This document shows, one piece after another, positions 25,601-34,971 of a stretch of DNA of 64,000 nt. A model generated the notes under the pieces. That model searched no databases and was not told where the DNA came from. It saw nothing but the letters and a program-made list of their open reading frames with translations. The first letter of the stretch is position 1. Every line of letters starts with the position of its first letter. The DNA is from Sphingobacterium multivorum (GTDB taxonomy: Bacteria; Bacteroidota; Bacteroidia; Sphingobacteriales; Sphingobacteriaceae), in the NCBI RefSeq assembly GCF_900457465.1, contig NZ_UAUU01000009.1:744001-808000 (forward strand). Reading direction: 5' to 3'. Made by a program: the position numbers and the translations under genes.

Positions 25601-28054
25601 ATGCGAAGACCTTTTCTCTCTGTTATCATTATTTTGGCTGGCATCTTGTCAACTTCAATCGTTAAAGCACAGAATCCACAGTGGAACGCTGCTGAAATTA
25701 AACTTCATCTAGAAAAACTGAACGTGCTGGGGTCGGTACTCTATTTTGCAGCACATCCCGATGATGAAAATACCCGGCTAATAGCTTGGCTAGCGCAGGA
25801 AAAAAAATATAAAACAGGCTATTTATCCCTAACTCGAGGTGATGGGGGACAAAACCTTATCGGAACAGAACAAGGTATTGAACTTGGATTGATTCGAACG
25901 CAGGAATTACTGGCAGCTCGAAAAATCGATAAAGGTGAGCAATTTTTTTCATCAGCATACGATTTTGGATTCTCGAAGACTCCAGAGGAAACTTTCGAAT
26001 TCTGGGATAAACAGCGTGTTCTCCGCGAAGCCGTATGGATTATCCGCAAATTTAGGCCCGATGTCATCATCACGCGTTTTCCTCCCGATTCAAGGGGTGG
26101 CCATGGTCATCATCAAGCCTCGGCCATTCTAGCACATGAAGCCTTTAAAGCTGCTGCTGATCCGAATATATTCCCAGAGCAACTTCAATTTGTACGCCCC
26201 TGGAAAGCTAAACGCTTGCTTTGGAATACAGCTAACTTCGGAGGTCAAAACAATACACGTGAAGATCAGTTAAAAATAGATATCGGGGATTACAATTCTC
26301 TTCTAGGAGCCTCTTATGGAGAAATTGCCGCACACAGCCGTTCATCACACAAAAGCCAAGGCTTTGGTTCGGCAAGCCAACGTGGCTCTTCAATCGAATA
26401 CTTTGAGTATGTAGACGGTGCACCTGCAAAAAATACACTCTTGGATGGAGTTGACACCTCATGGAAAAGAATTCAAAACGGCAGTAAAGTTGAGTCCTTA
26501 ATTGACCACATCAATCAAACATATCAAATTGATAAACCCGAATTGATCATTGCTGAATTGATCCAACTGTACAAAGCACTGGATCAAATTGATGATGAAT
26601 ACTGGAAAACTGAAAAGAAAAAAGAGGTTGAAAAACTAATTCTTGCCTGTGGTGGAATTTGGTTCGAAAGTATCGCTAAAAATCCATCCTATGCCTTGGA
26701 AGATCAGATCAAAGTAGAACATTCCATTATTGTTCGGCGTCCAAATGTAACCGTTGAGCTGACCCAAATAAATGGAAATAGCATTCATGAAACACTAAAA
26801 ATAAACAAGCTACAAAGAGACTCGGTTCTTATACATGCCGACAGGACGACACAACCATACTGGTTGATTGATCCACATGGAAAAGGCAAATTTAATGTCA
26901 GTGATTTTAACCTGACAGGCTATCCAGAAAACCCCTATGCTCCAGAGGGATCATTTCAACTCCGGATCAATGGTGAAAATATCACACTCAATCAACCCAT
27001 AAAATATAAATATACCGATCCTGTTCGTGGCGAAATCTATGACCCCATTGTGATCGTCCCACAGTTGACGGCAAAAAGTTCCAGCCCTTTGGCACTTACA
27101 CAAAATGCCCACACTGTCAAAGTGAATCTGACTTTTCAGAAAAACGGACAAGCAAACACAACCACATTTAACGTCAGACCGCATGTACCTAAAGGCTGGG
27201 AAGTTTCACCGGCATCTTTTGACCTATCTTTTGACAAAGGCGAGCGTACAATTTCCAGAGAGATCAGCATAAAACCATCAGATGCTTCTAAATCTTCCAT
27301 TGATACCCTTGGGTTCCTCTTGGCAGACAAAGAACGTTTAAAGGAGATAAAATCCATCGACTACAATCATATACCTAATATTGTTTATTTTCCAGATGTC
27401 GCTATAAAAATGAGCAATATCAACCTGGTCAACGACGTAAAGAGCGTGGCATACATCCATGGGGCAGGGGATCTAATTCCTGAATCATTGACGGCCATTG
27501 GTATAAAAGTCGATGTGTTAAGTAACGAACAAGCTTTAAAAACAGATCTTTCTAGCTATGACGCGGTAATTCTTGGTGTCCGAATATTCAACGTTAACAA
27601 ACAAATTGTTCCGCTCCAAAACAAACTACTCGCGTATGTCAACATGGGCGGAACAGTTTTAGCGCAATACAATGTAAACAATGGACTGATCTCAAAAAAC
27701 TTTGGTCCTTTTCCTTTTAGCGTCGGAAGAAGCCGGGTAACAGATGAACTTGCGACAGTACACTTCGATAAAAATGATCCGATTTTCAATTACCCGAACA
27801 AGATCAGCGAAGCTGACTTCGAACACTGGGTACAGGAGCGGGGGTTATATTTTGCAGAAGATATTGATAAAAAGTACCGCACTCCGATCAGCATGCAAGA
27901 TCCCGGTGAACCCTTGCACAACGGCTCACTACTCATTGCTCAATATGGAAAAGGTAAATTTGTTTATACATCTTTATCTTTTTTCAGACAATTGCCTGCA
28001 GGAATTCCCGGAGCTTATAGATTATTCGTAAATTTGTTATCAAAATCAAAATAA
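25601..28054 (+). CDS. large exported PIG-L family deacetylase
   Basis: 817 residues from ATG 25601, which begins a signal peptide (to about residue 23, VKA-QN). The PIG-L/LmbE zinc deacetylase domain occupies about 30-300 with AHPDDE at 51-56 and the third-ligand region GGHGHHQ at 167-172. The rest contains beta-rich parts (a NEW3-like stretch around 560-640) and a C-terminal Rossmann-like domain related to the class I glutamine-amidotransferase fold (YDAVILGVRIFN...GGTVLAQYN, about 650-815). Such enzymes remove acetyl groups from N-acetylated sugars. The following small membrane proteins and SSS symporter are in the same unit, which suggests deacetylation of a sugar outside followed by uptake. 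Confidence 0.85.
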   Translation: MRRPFLSVIIILAGILSTSIVKAQNPQWNAAEIKLHLEKLNVLGSVLYFAAHPDDENTRLIAWLAQEKKYKTGYLSLTRGDGGQNLIGTEQGIELGLIRTQELLAARKIDKGEQFFSSAYDFGFSKTPEETFEFWDKQRVLREAVWIIRKFRPDVIITRFPPDSRGGHGHHQASAILAHEAFKAAADPNIFPEQLQFVRPWKAKRLLWNTANFGGQNNTREDQLKIDIGDYNSLLGASYGEIAAHSRSSHKSQGFGSASQRGSSIEYFEYVDGAPAKNTLLDGVDTSWKRIQNGSKVESLIDHINQTYQIDKPELIIAELIQLYKALDQIDDEYWKTEKKKEVEKLILACGGIWFESIAKNPSYALEDQIKVEHSIIVRRPNVTVELTQINGNSIHETLKINKLQRDSVLIHADRTTQPYWLIDPHGKGKFNVSDFNLTGYPENPYAPEGSFQLRINGENITLNQPIKYKYTDPVRGEIYDPIVIVPQLTAKSSSPLALTQNAHTVKVNLTFQKNGQANTTTFNVRPHVPKGWEVSPASFDLSFDKGERTISREISIKPSDASKSSIDTLGFLLADKERLKEIKSIDYNHIPNIVYFPDVAIKMSNINLVNDVKSVAYIHGAGDLIPESLTAIGIKVDVLSNEQALKTDLSSYDAVILGVRIFNVNKQIVPLQNKLLAYVNMGGTVLAQYNVNNGLISKNFGPFPFSVGRSRVTDELATVHFDKNDPIFNYPNKISEADFEHWVQERGLYFAEDIDKKYRTPISMQDPGEPLHNGSLLIAQYGKGKFVYTSLSFFRQLPAGIPGAYRLFVNLLSKSK

Positions 28055-28061
28055 TATAATA

Positions 28062-28271
28062 ATGGAAAATCAGATTGACAACAGCTGCACAACAATTGAT
28101 GCTGGCAAAGCAAAAGGAATCATTCTTTTAGTTGCTGTAGTATTTGGTGCATTAATTGGATTCACTGCAAACGAGACATTTCTAAGCATCTTCGGTGGTG
28201 CTATTGTCGGATTGATTATCGCTGCTATTTTTAATAGTGTTATCTATCCACAGAAGCCTTCAGATAGATAA
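28062..28271 (+). CDS. small two-helix membrane protein
   Basis: 69 residues: a polar N-terminus with one Cys, then two hydrophobic helices (about 18-34 and 37-60) joined by a short acidic turn, and a positive C-terminus. It starts 7 nt after the PIG-L stop and ends 5 nt before the next small ORF, so it belongs to the operon. No family name is recognised. It may help the following symporter assemble, by analogy with small subunits of other SSS carriers. Confidence 0.6.
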   Translation: MENQIDNSCTTIDAGKAKGIILLVAVVFGALIGFTANETFLSIFGGAIVGLIIAAIFNSVIYPQKPSDR

Positions 28272-28276
28272 AAAAT

Positions 28277-28369
28277 ATGAATAGCTGGAAGCGTTTCTAC
28301 TGGTTAGTCGTTATCTGGCTATTTTTATTCATCCTTTTTCTGTACATTTTCACGAACCACTATTCATGA
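28277..28369 (+). CDS. 30-residue single-pass membrane protein
   Basis: A 30-codon ORF that starts MNSWKRFYWLVVIW and ends in TNHYS. One hydrophobic helix (about 8-25) flanked by a basic N-terminus (positive inside) and a polar end. It starts 5 nt after the previous gene and its TGA overlaps the ATG of the SSS symporter as ATGA, which indicates translational coupling. The size and position recall small companion subunits of sodium symporters; the role itself is inference. Confidence 0.55.
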   Translation: MNSWKRFYWLVVIWLFLFILFLYIFTNHYS

Positions 28370-30081
28370 GTACAGCAGATTGGATTGTTTTATTTCTGAC
28401 ACTCTTATTTATTGTCATATATGGCATTTATAAGAGTAGGGGTATAAAAAATATTGATGGATATCTTCTAGGTAATCGTTCTTTACCCTGGTATCATGTC
28501 GGATTATCAGTAATGGCGACGCAAGCGAGCGCCATTACTTTCTTATCTGCCCCCGGACTAGCCTATTCTTCTGGAATGAGTTTTGTCCAATTCTACTTTG
28601 GTCTTCCGTTGGCCATGATTGTGCTCTGCATTACATTTGTCCCTATTTTTCATAAGCTAAAAGTATTTACAGCCTACGAATTTCTAGAAAAACGTTTTGA
28701 CGTCAAAACCAGAGGACTCACTGCTATTCTTTTTTTGATACAGCGGGGGATATCAACAGGTATTACCATCTTTGCACCCGCTTTAATTATATCGACCATT
28801 CTTCATATTGATCTTACCTGGACCACATTGGCCATAGGGATTTTTGTTGTTATCTATACGACCTATGGAGGAACCAAAGCCGTATCTCATACGCAGTTGC
28901 TTCAAATGAGCATTATCTTTGGATCATTACTCGTAGCAGGCATATTAGTTATCCATCTCCTGCCAGAGTCAATTGGATTATCAAAAGCACTTCATATTGC
29001 AGGAAAATCAGGAAAAACCAACGCGTTGGATTTTACTTTTGACCTCAATAATAACTATACGCTTTGGACAGGACTAATCGGAGGTTTTTTCCTACAGCTT
29101 TCCTACTTCGGGACCGACCAAAGTCAAGTAGGCCGTTATTTGACAGGGGCTTCGATCAAGGAAAGTCGCATAGGGTTGATTATGAATGGTCTACTGAAAA
29201 TCCCCATGCAATTTGCGATCCTGTTGATTGGAGTTCTGGTATTTACCTATTATCAATTCCATCAGCCACCCATTTTTTTCAATCAAGTCGAGATCAAGAA
29301 GCTTAAAGAAAGCAAATATGCTCCTGATTACCAGATTCTCGAACAAAAGCATAGCGAGCTGTTTAAAACACGTGAATCTGTTGTTCAGCAGCTTAATACA
29401 GCATTGGATCACGACGATGAAAAAAGAATTGCTGATCATCGATCCTCACTCGGTCAACTTAATGCAAAAATGCAAGCGGTAAAAGAAGGGACTTTGGACT
29501 TAATCAAAAAAAACAACCCAACAGCGGAAACGAATGACAATAATTATGTCTTTCTTTCTTTTGTGACGAGCGTCTTCCCAAAGGGCCTAATTGGGCTACT
29601 CATAGCGGTCATTTTTCTCGCATCCATGGGGTCTACAGCAAGTGCTATCAACTCATTGGCTTCAACAACGACCATTGATATCTACAAAAGATTTATTAAT
29701 CCTACCTCATCTGAAAAACAAGAACTTTTGTGGTCGCGTTTATTTACGTTGATCTGGGGTACATTTACTGTTATTGTTGCTTTGTATGCGAACAGATTGG
29801 GTAATCTCCTCGAAGCGGTCAATATCCTGGGCTCACTATTCTATGGTACTATCCTAGGGATCTTTATCGTCGCCTTCTACATGAAGAAAATTCAAGGCAA
29901 AGCTGTTTTTCTTGCAGCCATTCTTTCCGAAATTATCGTGATAGCGGTATGGACGATAAATAAAATTCCTTTTCTCTGGCTAAATCTTATTGGCTGCCTA
30001 GCTGTCATGTTAATCGCCTATATCGTACAACTGGGGACGAAAGTACCTCGTCCCATGGAGGACAATAGTGATCTTAAATAA
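28366..30081 (+). CDS. sodium:solute symporter (SSS family)
   Basis: 571 residues with about 13 membrane helices. Family features seen are GYLLGNRSLPWYHVGLS near the N-terminus, the broken first core helix with SVMATQASAITFLSAPG, and the sodium-site helix GSTASAINSLASTT near 420-435. A soluble insertion of about 85 residues (about 300-390), rich in Glu/Lys/Gln and predicted coiled coil, separates helices; most SSS proteins do not have it. The substrate is probably a sugar or amino sugar given the PIG-L deacetylase in the operon. The start overlaps the preceding 30-codon ORF. Export of substrates is unlikely in this family. Confidence 0.87.
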   Translation: MSTADWIVLFLTLLFIVIYGIYKSRGIKNIDGYLLGNRSLPWYHVGLSVMATQASAITFLSAPGLAYSSGMSFVQFYFGLPLAMIVLCITFVPIFHKLKVFTAYEFLEKRFDVKTRGLTAILFLIQRGISTGITIFAPALIISTILHIDLTWTTLAIGIFVVIYTTYGGTKAVSHTQLLQMSIIFGSLLVAGILVIHLLPESIGLSKALHIAGKSGKTNALDFTFDLNNNYTLWTGLIGGFFLQLSYFGTDQSQVGRYLTGASIKESRIGLIMNGLLKIPMQFAILLIGVLVFTYYQFHQPPIFFNQVEIKKLKESKYAPDYQILEQKHSELFKTRESVVQQLNTALDHDDEKRIADHRSSLGQLNAKMQAVKEGTLDLIKKNNPTAETNDNNYVFLSFVTSVFPKGLIGLLIAVIFLASMGSTASAINSLASTTTIDIYKRFINPTSSEKQELLWSRLFTLIWGTFTVIVALYANRLGNLLEAVNILGSLFYGTILGIFIVAFYMKKIQGKAVFLAAILSEIIVIAVWTINKIPFLWLNLIGCLAVMLIAYIVQLGTKVPRPMEDNSDLK

Positions 30082-30162
30082 AACCTTCATGACTTCACAG
30101 ACACCAACAGCAATGAAAGCGAGCTGAAGGTTCTTTTTGGCCAATAAGATCATACTTTCAGA

Positions 30163-30191
30163 AAAAATAAAAAAGCCTGATTGCTCAGGCT
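30163..30191 (-). terminator. intrinsic terminator of the amidase operon
   Basis: On the minus strand stem AGCCTGA / TCAGGCT, 4-nt loop, then T6-A-T6. It directly follows the amidase stop and stands between convergent genes. Confidence 0.75.
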
Positions 30192-31057
30192 CAGTATTTT
30201 TTATAGATATTGTACAATACACTCTTATCGTATATGGTCAATTCGGGGGTTGTATCTCGAACGACAAACTTTCGTTTAAAGGCAACGATAGCGGCTTTTA
30301 GATTGGATGTATCATAACCAATAATTTTAAGCGCATCTATCGCATTAAAGCTATCAGGAGGGGCCACAAGCTGTCCTTCATCATACCATATTCCAAAACC
30401 CCGTTCTGCAAGCTTTTTCCACGGGAAAAAAACGCTTGGATCATTCTTGCGTGATGGAGCGATATCAGCATGGCCAATAAAATTATTTGCTGGAATTAAA
30501 TAACGCGATTTCAAGGTATCAAGCACAGTCATCAATGAATTAATTTGTGCCTCAGGAAAAGGCTCCCTACCATTATTATCCAATTCTATACCTATAGAAC
30601 AGGAGTTCATGTCGACAATAGAACCCCATTTTGCCACCCCCGCATGCCAAGACCGAACATAATCGTTCAACATTTGTATAATCTCCCCATTCCGGCCAAT
30701 GACATAATGTGAACTCACTTTAGTTCTTGGAATCTGAAAGGTTTTGATCGTCTGCCCAATACTATCTTGTGCTGTATGATGAATAATGACATAGTTAGGT
30801 TTACGAACATCATAATGTATGGCTTCCTCTTGGCGCCAATAAGGATGGTTTCCAGATTTCTGTAAAAAAACAACCTTTCTTTCCTCAGGTGTCAATAAAT
30901 TGGTATCTGGCTTAGCTTCGACTTTCTCTTCCACAACCAATGCAGAAGCAAATGACGCAACTAGCGGTTTTGCAACCACCGGCTGTATCTTCGACTTGCA
31001 GCTTGCCAAAGACAGCAATGAACAAAGCAATATCCCTATTGACACAGACCTAAACAT
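30191..31057 (-). CDS. lipoprotein N-acetylmuramoyl-L-alanine amidase (Amidase_2/PGRP type)
   Basis: 288 residues with a lipoprotein signal (lipobox LASC at about 16-19). The Amidase_2/AmpD zinc domain covers about 90-235: YVIIHHTAQDS supplies the first His, RSWHAGVAKWG the context of the second part, and IGHADIAPSRKNDPS the late His and Asp pair. It should cleave the amide bond between MurNAc and the stem peptide, in the periplasm. Its ATG overlaps the stop of the upstream DUF3078-type gene (TAATG), and the operon continues upstream with glucosaminidases, so it belongs to a cell-wall turnover locus. Confidence 0.85.
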   Translation of the reverse strand: MFRSVSIGILLCSLLSLASCKSKIQPVVAKPLVASFASALVVEEKVEAKPDTNLLTPEERKVVFLQKSGNHPYWRQEEAIHYDVRKPNYVIIHHTAQDSIGQTIKTFQIPRTKVSSHYVIGRNGEIIQMLNDYVRSWHAGVAKWGSIVDMNSCSIGIELDNNGREPFPEAQINSLMTVLDTLKSRYLIPANNFIGHADIAPSRKNDPSVFFPWKKLAERGFGIWYDEGQLVAPPDSFNAIDALKIIGYDTSNLKAAIVAFKRKFVVRDTTPELTIYDKSVLYNIYKKY

Positions 31058-32094
31058 TATTTTGGTAAACTATAGACTATACCCATTGCCAGCGACTGGC
31101 TCAACTGTACTCTTGAAATAACATCTGGATCATAGATCATAATACCATTTAAGTTCACATTGATGACTCTCGTGACTTTTGCCGTTACAGTTACATCCAG
31201 ACGGTGTGTAGGATTGGAAAGTTTCTCGTAATCAGCAAAAAGGTTATAACGAGCCTTTACATTCAGTTTATCTGTGAAGTTTTTGTCTAGGTTACCCGTT
31301 AGCTGGAATGCCAGTGCATTGGCAAAAGTGCGGTCTTCCTTTACACCAAATCGTTCACCAGTACCCGCACTTGGATTGTTAGGATCTCTATAATAGCCAT
31401 ATTTCTCAAAGAAACCTTCTCCAGAACGAGGCTTAACACGCTCATCCAAGATAAAAGTCTGGCGTGCAGTACCTGTACCGAAACGTAGGGAAAATTCGTT
31501 ACTAGGCTTATACTCAAGACCGAAAGATTCTGTCAGATAAGCTGGTGCCATAAACGCATTCTCAATATAGTCTATTGTATCTCTGCCGTTAACCGTTTTA
31601 TACTTATAACCCGCATCAAATTGCGACTCAAATGTCACCGACGTAAACAATGCCCAATTGGCAGACAATTTATAAGAAAGCTTATTATCCCAAAATATAC
31701 GGTCATTATTCTTCTTCGCAATATTATTGGTATTCTTTATCTTTCCATAACGTAAATCAACTTCGGTCACAAAATTGAAATTGTCCTTCGTATAATCCGA
31801 TTTATGATTCGCATTCAATCCTACAGCAATAGAACCAACACCGCCACCTTTCCAATTATCATTAAATGACGCCTGATTTAAATTGATCCCAAATTTTGTC
31901 CAATGTTTCCAATAGTCTACCTCTAAGTTTAGTTTTGGAACTATAGGACGAATCGTTTTAATATTTAATGGTTGCTCTTTCTGTACAGAAATTACGGTAT
32001 CTGGCTTAGCGCGAAGATCTTTCAGATCCTGTGCTTTTAAGCTGGTAATAGAAAGGCAAAGCAGAGCCATGCCGACAAAATTGAATAACTTCAT
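31057..32094 (-). CDS. DUF3078-type outer-membrane protein
   Basis: 345 residues with a signal peptide (to about 21, LKA-QD). The mature part starts with a linker and then WKHWTKFGINLNQASFNDNWKGGGVGSIAVGLNANHKSDY, which is typical of the DUF3078 family of Bacteroidota, followed by paired beta strands that look like an outer-membrane barrel (VDLRYGKIKN, FTSVTFESQFDAGYKY). It overlaps the amidase by one base and stands 22 bp after the CarboxypepD-like gene. Its biochemical role is unknown; membership in this locus suggests an envelope function. Confidence 0.78.
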   Translation of the reverse strand: MKLFNFVGMALLCLSITSLKAQDLKDLRAKPDTVISVQKEQPLNIKTIRPIVPKLNLEVDYWKHWTKFGINLNQASFNDNWKGGGVGSIAVGLNANHKSDYTKDNFNFVTEVDLRYGKIKNTNNIAKKNNDRIFWDNKLSYKLSANWALFTSVTFESQFDAGYKYKTVNGRDTIDYIENAFMAPAYLTESFGLEYKPSNEFSLRFGTGTARQTFILDERVKPRSGEGFFEKYGYYRDPNNPSAGTGERFGVKEDRTFANALAFQLTGNLDKNFTDKLNVKARYNLFADYEKLSNPTHRLDVTVTAKVTRVINVNLNGIMIYDPDVISRVQLSQSLAMGIVYSLPK

Positions 32095-32116
32095 TCTGAA
32101 AACGTCTATTTTTTGT

Positions 32117-32878
32117 TTACGGTACTAATTTATAATTAATTGTTGGAAAAGGCTCAATAAAATATTGCGAAGGGTTCAATTGATACTGTGAATAACAATC
32201 CTTGATATAATTCGCCAGTTCATAATCACTCGCTGAGAGAACAAAGAAATAGGAGGGTCTAAATATCCTTCTAAATCGTTCTGCTTCATCGCTATTTAGT
32301 CCAGTAATCTTGCTGATAAGCTCTTTCGAAAATTTATAATCGATCACATTTTCCTTATAGTCATTTTCAATGGTTTTAGTTAGTCGACGTGCTCTTTTGG
32401 CCTCCTTGCTAAATAAACTATAGATTGAATTGATGCTTAATCCAGCACCATTTTGACCAACAGAAAATACGTCACCATAACCCGCAAGACGATACGCTTT
32501 CTCGTAATCCTCCTTTGCTTTTTTCAGAATTTCTTCTGGCGTCTTGCGTGCAAAAACCTGAACTTCATCAATATAAAACGATTCACGTACCAAATGAAAT
32601 AGCAACAATCCACGCTTATCCACCTGAAGAGTATCTGAAAAATAGCCTTTACATAGCGCAACAATATGATCTCCTAGCTGTGCATTAAAGACAAATTCTC
32701 CTTTAATAGTATTATAATTGACCTCCCCGGTACGCAAGTTCGCCAGCTTCACATTTCCAATACGTTGTTTGGTATTTTTATCAAAAACAATACCCTCGAC
32801 TTTTTTATCTTGGCAAAAAAGTGAAGAAGTAAAGCCAACAAGGGCAATAAGTAGAAAAATATATCGCTGTAGTATCAC
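32117..32878 (-). CDS. exported protein with CarboxypepD-regulatory-like domain
   Basis: 253 residues, signal peptide to about residue 21 (SLFC-QD). Residues about 25-100 form a CarboxypepD_reg-like beta sandwich (KKVEGIVFDKNTKQRIGNVKLANLRTG), a module common at the start of Bacteroidota TonB receptors and surface proteins. The remainder is mostly helical with no catalytic motif. It has no barrel, so it is probably a periplasmic or outer-membrane associated protein. It precedes the DUF3078 gene by 22 bp and follows the glucosaminidase gene by 61 bp, so it may be part of the same unit. Confidence 0.65.
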   Translation of the reverse strand: MILQRYIFLLIALVGFTSSLFCQDKKVEGIVFDKNTKQRIGNVKLANLRTGEVNYNTIKGEFVFNAQLGDHIVALCKGYFSDTLQVDKRGLLLFHLVRESFYIDEVQVFARKTPEEILKKAKEDYEKAYRLAGYGDVFSVGQNGAGLSINSIYSLFSKEAKRARRLTKTIENDYKENVIDYKFSKELISKITGLNSDEAERFRRIFRPSYFFVLSASDYELANYIKDCYSQYQLNPSQYFIEPFPTINYKLVP

Positions 32879-32939
32879 TTTCGTAAAACTACTATATCGC
32901 TGTACAAAAGCGAAATATTTAACATCTTTTAAAGCGTAA

Positions 32940-33773
32940 CTATTTAGATATAACCAATAGCTGACCTAAAGATAGGGCATCATCGGTAAGACCGTTTAGG
33001 GATTTGATCTGATCAACGGATACATTGTACAGCTTACTGAGCGAATATAACGTATCCTGCGCTTTAACCTCATGAATACGCATAGCTACCGGGCTCTTGA
33101 TTTCTTCTGTCTTTACGACGGTAGGAGGGGTTTCTTGTACATTCTGTACGATCTCGACCTGAACAGTCTCTTCACGTACAACCTTTTCACGTGGCGATTC
33201 ACCGCGATCGTATTGATCAAGATGATATCTTTCGATCATTTCGATCAGCAATTCAGGATAACGCGGATTGGTGGCGTATCCAGCCGCTTTCAAGCCTTTG
33301 GCCCAGCCTTTATAGTCGTTCTTATCCAACTTAAAGAGTGCCGCATATCGCGGTCGTAACAGAAACTCTGAGTGATCCCGAAAAGATTGTTCGGGATTTT
33401 CATAAACCCGAAAACAGTCATTGATATTATCATCGGGACGAGTCACGGATTTTCCTTTCCAAACTCCGCCACATTTAATACCGAAATGATTATTAGCCTC
33501 ACGCGCAAGATAACTGTTACCATTACCGGATTCCAGTAAAGCCTGAGCAAGTTTAATGCTCGCAGGAATACCATATTTATTCATTTCTGCAACGGCCACA
33601 TCTTTGTAATGAGCAATATAGTCGTTGCCAGCCATGGTAGGTCGCCCCACAGAAGAGGATGAAGAAGTTTTTGAATTGGAGCCAGATTTAGAGGAGGAAA
33701 TTGTGCCTCTCCGGCTTGAACATGATGTAATCAACATCATGAATACAAACATGCCATAAAAAAACTTCTTCAT
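32940..33773 (-). CDS. lipoprotein glucosaminidase with LysM domain
   Basis: 277 residues with a lipoprotein signal (LITSC, Cys18). After a Ser-rich spacer a glucosaminidase domain (FlgJ/Lmo0186-like, about 48-190) shows IPASIKLAQALLESGNG with the catalytic Glu, then NNHFGIKC. The C-terminus (about 232-276) is a LysM peptidoglycan-binding module (VKAQDTLYSLSKLYNVSVDQIKSLNGLTDDALSLGQLL). It should cut the glycan between GlcNAc and MurNAc in the periplasm. The paralogue 16 bp upstream has the same catalytic domain without LysM. Confidence 0.87.
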   Translation of the reverse strand: MKKFFYGMFVFMMLITSCSSRRGTISSSKSGSNSKTSSSSSVGRPTMAGNDYIAHYKDVAVAEMNKYGIPASIKLAQALLESGNGNSYLAREANNHFGIKCGGVWKGKSVTRPDDNINDCFRVYENPEQSFRDHSEFLLRPRYAALFKLDKNDYKGWAKGLKAAGYATNPRYPELLIEMIERYHLDQYDRGESPREKVVREETVQVEIVQNVQETPPTVVKTEEIKSPVAMRIHEVKAQDTLYSLSKLYNVSVDQIKSLNGLTDDALSLGQLLVISK

Positions 33774-33788
33774 GCAATACTATCGCGC

Positions 33789-34313
33789 TTATTTTTTTGT
33801 TGACGAGAATCTATTTTGCTTAGCATCATTATCAAACATATCCAAATGATATTGTCTAATAGTAGCGAGTACTTTTGCTGTCCAACCTTTACTCGTAGAG
33901 TAGCCCGAACGAGCAATCGCTTTTACCCAAGCTTCGTATTTTTCACCGGGATGTTTTTCAAAAAGACTCTGAGTAGTCTTTTTTCTTTTTACTATTCCTA
34001 CAAAATCATCATACGAGTCCATTACAGACCGATAACCTTTGTAAGCTGACCGAATAACGGTACTGTTGTTTTTTCCTTTGACACCAAAATGGTTATTCAA
34101 ATTTTTTGCTACCCTGCTACCACCATTTCCGCTTTCATGCATAGCGATGGCTAAGATAACCGATGCTGGAACACCATGTTCCTCCATCATTTCTTTTGCT
34201 ATTGGACTGTACTTATCGACATATGCCGCATTACTTTGAGCTGAAACTTTTGTTAATCCAAAAGTTCCCAAAGCTAGTAACAGTACAAAGCTTTTTAATT
34301 GTTTTAAATTCAT
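33789..34313 (-). CDS. exported glucosaminidase, short form
   Basis: 174 residues with a signal peptide (to about residue 25, VSA-QS). The catalytic domain matches that of the next gene: VPASVILAIAMHESGNGGSRVA with the likely catalytic Glu, NNHFGVKG, then the SYDDFVGIVKRK and YEAWVKAIARSGYST blocks. It lacks the LysM module and the lipobox, so it is probably soluble in the periplasm. It is the first of two tandem glucosaminidases, 16 bp apart, followed by exported proteins and the amidase. Confidence 0.85.
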   Translation of the reverse strand: MNLKQLKSFVLLLALGTFGLTKVSAQSNAAYVDKYSPIAKEMMEEHGVPASVILAIAMHESGNGGSRVAKNLNNHFGVKGKNNSTVIRSAYKGYRSVMDSYDDFVGIVKRKKTTQSLFEKHPGEKYEAWVKAIARSGYSTSKGWTAKVLATIRQYHLDMFDNDAKQNRFSSTKK

Positions 34314-34335
34314 GAAGAATGTTTTAGTTCACAAA

Positions 34336-34971
34336 TTACTTCTTGCGCAAGGCAAAAAGTCCGTCTCGAATCGGTAATATTACCTTTTCTACGCGCTTGT
34401 CCTGAGCTAAACGTGCATTCAAATCAATGATCTGCTTTGTTTGGTTGTCTGGTTTTGAATCTAACACCTTACCTTTCCATAAGACATTGTCAATCAAAAT
34501 AAGTCCCCCAGACGGAACTTGATTTATTATCGTTTCGAAATAATATAAATTTCTCTTTTTGTCCGCGTCGATAAATACCAGATCAAATGTTTCATCTAAT
34601 GTAGGTAGTATTACCGCTGCATCTCCAATATGATAGTTGATTTTATCAGCAAATGCCGATTCATCAAAATAACCTTGGACGCGTTCTTGTTGCTCTGCAT
34701 TGATATCGATAGTATGCAATATCCCATCTTCCTGCAGCCCTTCTGCGAGACACAACGTTGCGTATCCCGTAAACGTTCCTATTTCCAAAATACGTTTCGG
34801 AGCAACCACTTTACTCAATAAAGAAAGAACTCTTCCCTGGTAGTGTCCAGATAACATATGGGGCATTGTTTCCTTCAAATATGTCTCCCGATTTACCCTT
34901 TTCAGTAACGAATTTTCCTCGTCTGTAGTATGTTCCAAATAGGACTCTAAATCGTCGGCAACAATTTCCAT
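34336..34971 (-). CDS. class I SAM O-methyltransferase (caffeoyl-CoA OMT-like)
   Basis: 211 residues from ATG 34971 (MEIVADDLESY). The Rossmann core has motif I RILEIGTFTGYATLCLAE at about 60-78, TIDINAEQQE, a DLVFIDADKKRNLYYFE block with the metal-binding Asp, and LILIDNVLWKG, all typical of the caffeoyl-CoA/catechol O-methyltransferase family (TrmR and related). These need a divalent metal. The substrate in Bacteroidota is unknown; one related enzyme, TrmR, methylates tRNA. It is 22 bp before the glucosaminidase, so it may be the first gene of the locus. Confidence 0.8.
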   Translation of the reverse strand: MEIVADDLESYLEHTTDEENSLLKRVNRETYLKETMPHMLSGHYQGRVLSLLSKVVAPKRILEIGTFTGYATLCLAEGLQEDGILHTIDINAEQQERVQGYFDESAFADKINYHIGDAAVILPTLDETFDLVFIDADKKRNLYYFETIINQVPSGGLILIDNVLWKGKVLDSKPDNQTKQIIDLNARLAQDKRVEKVILPIRDGLFALRKK

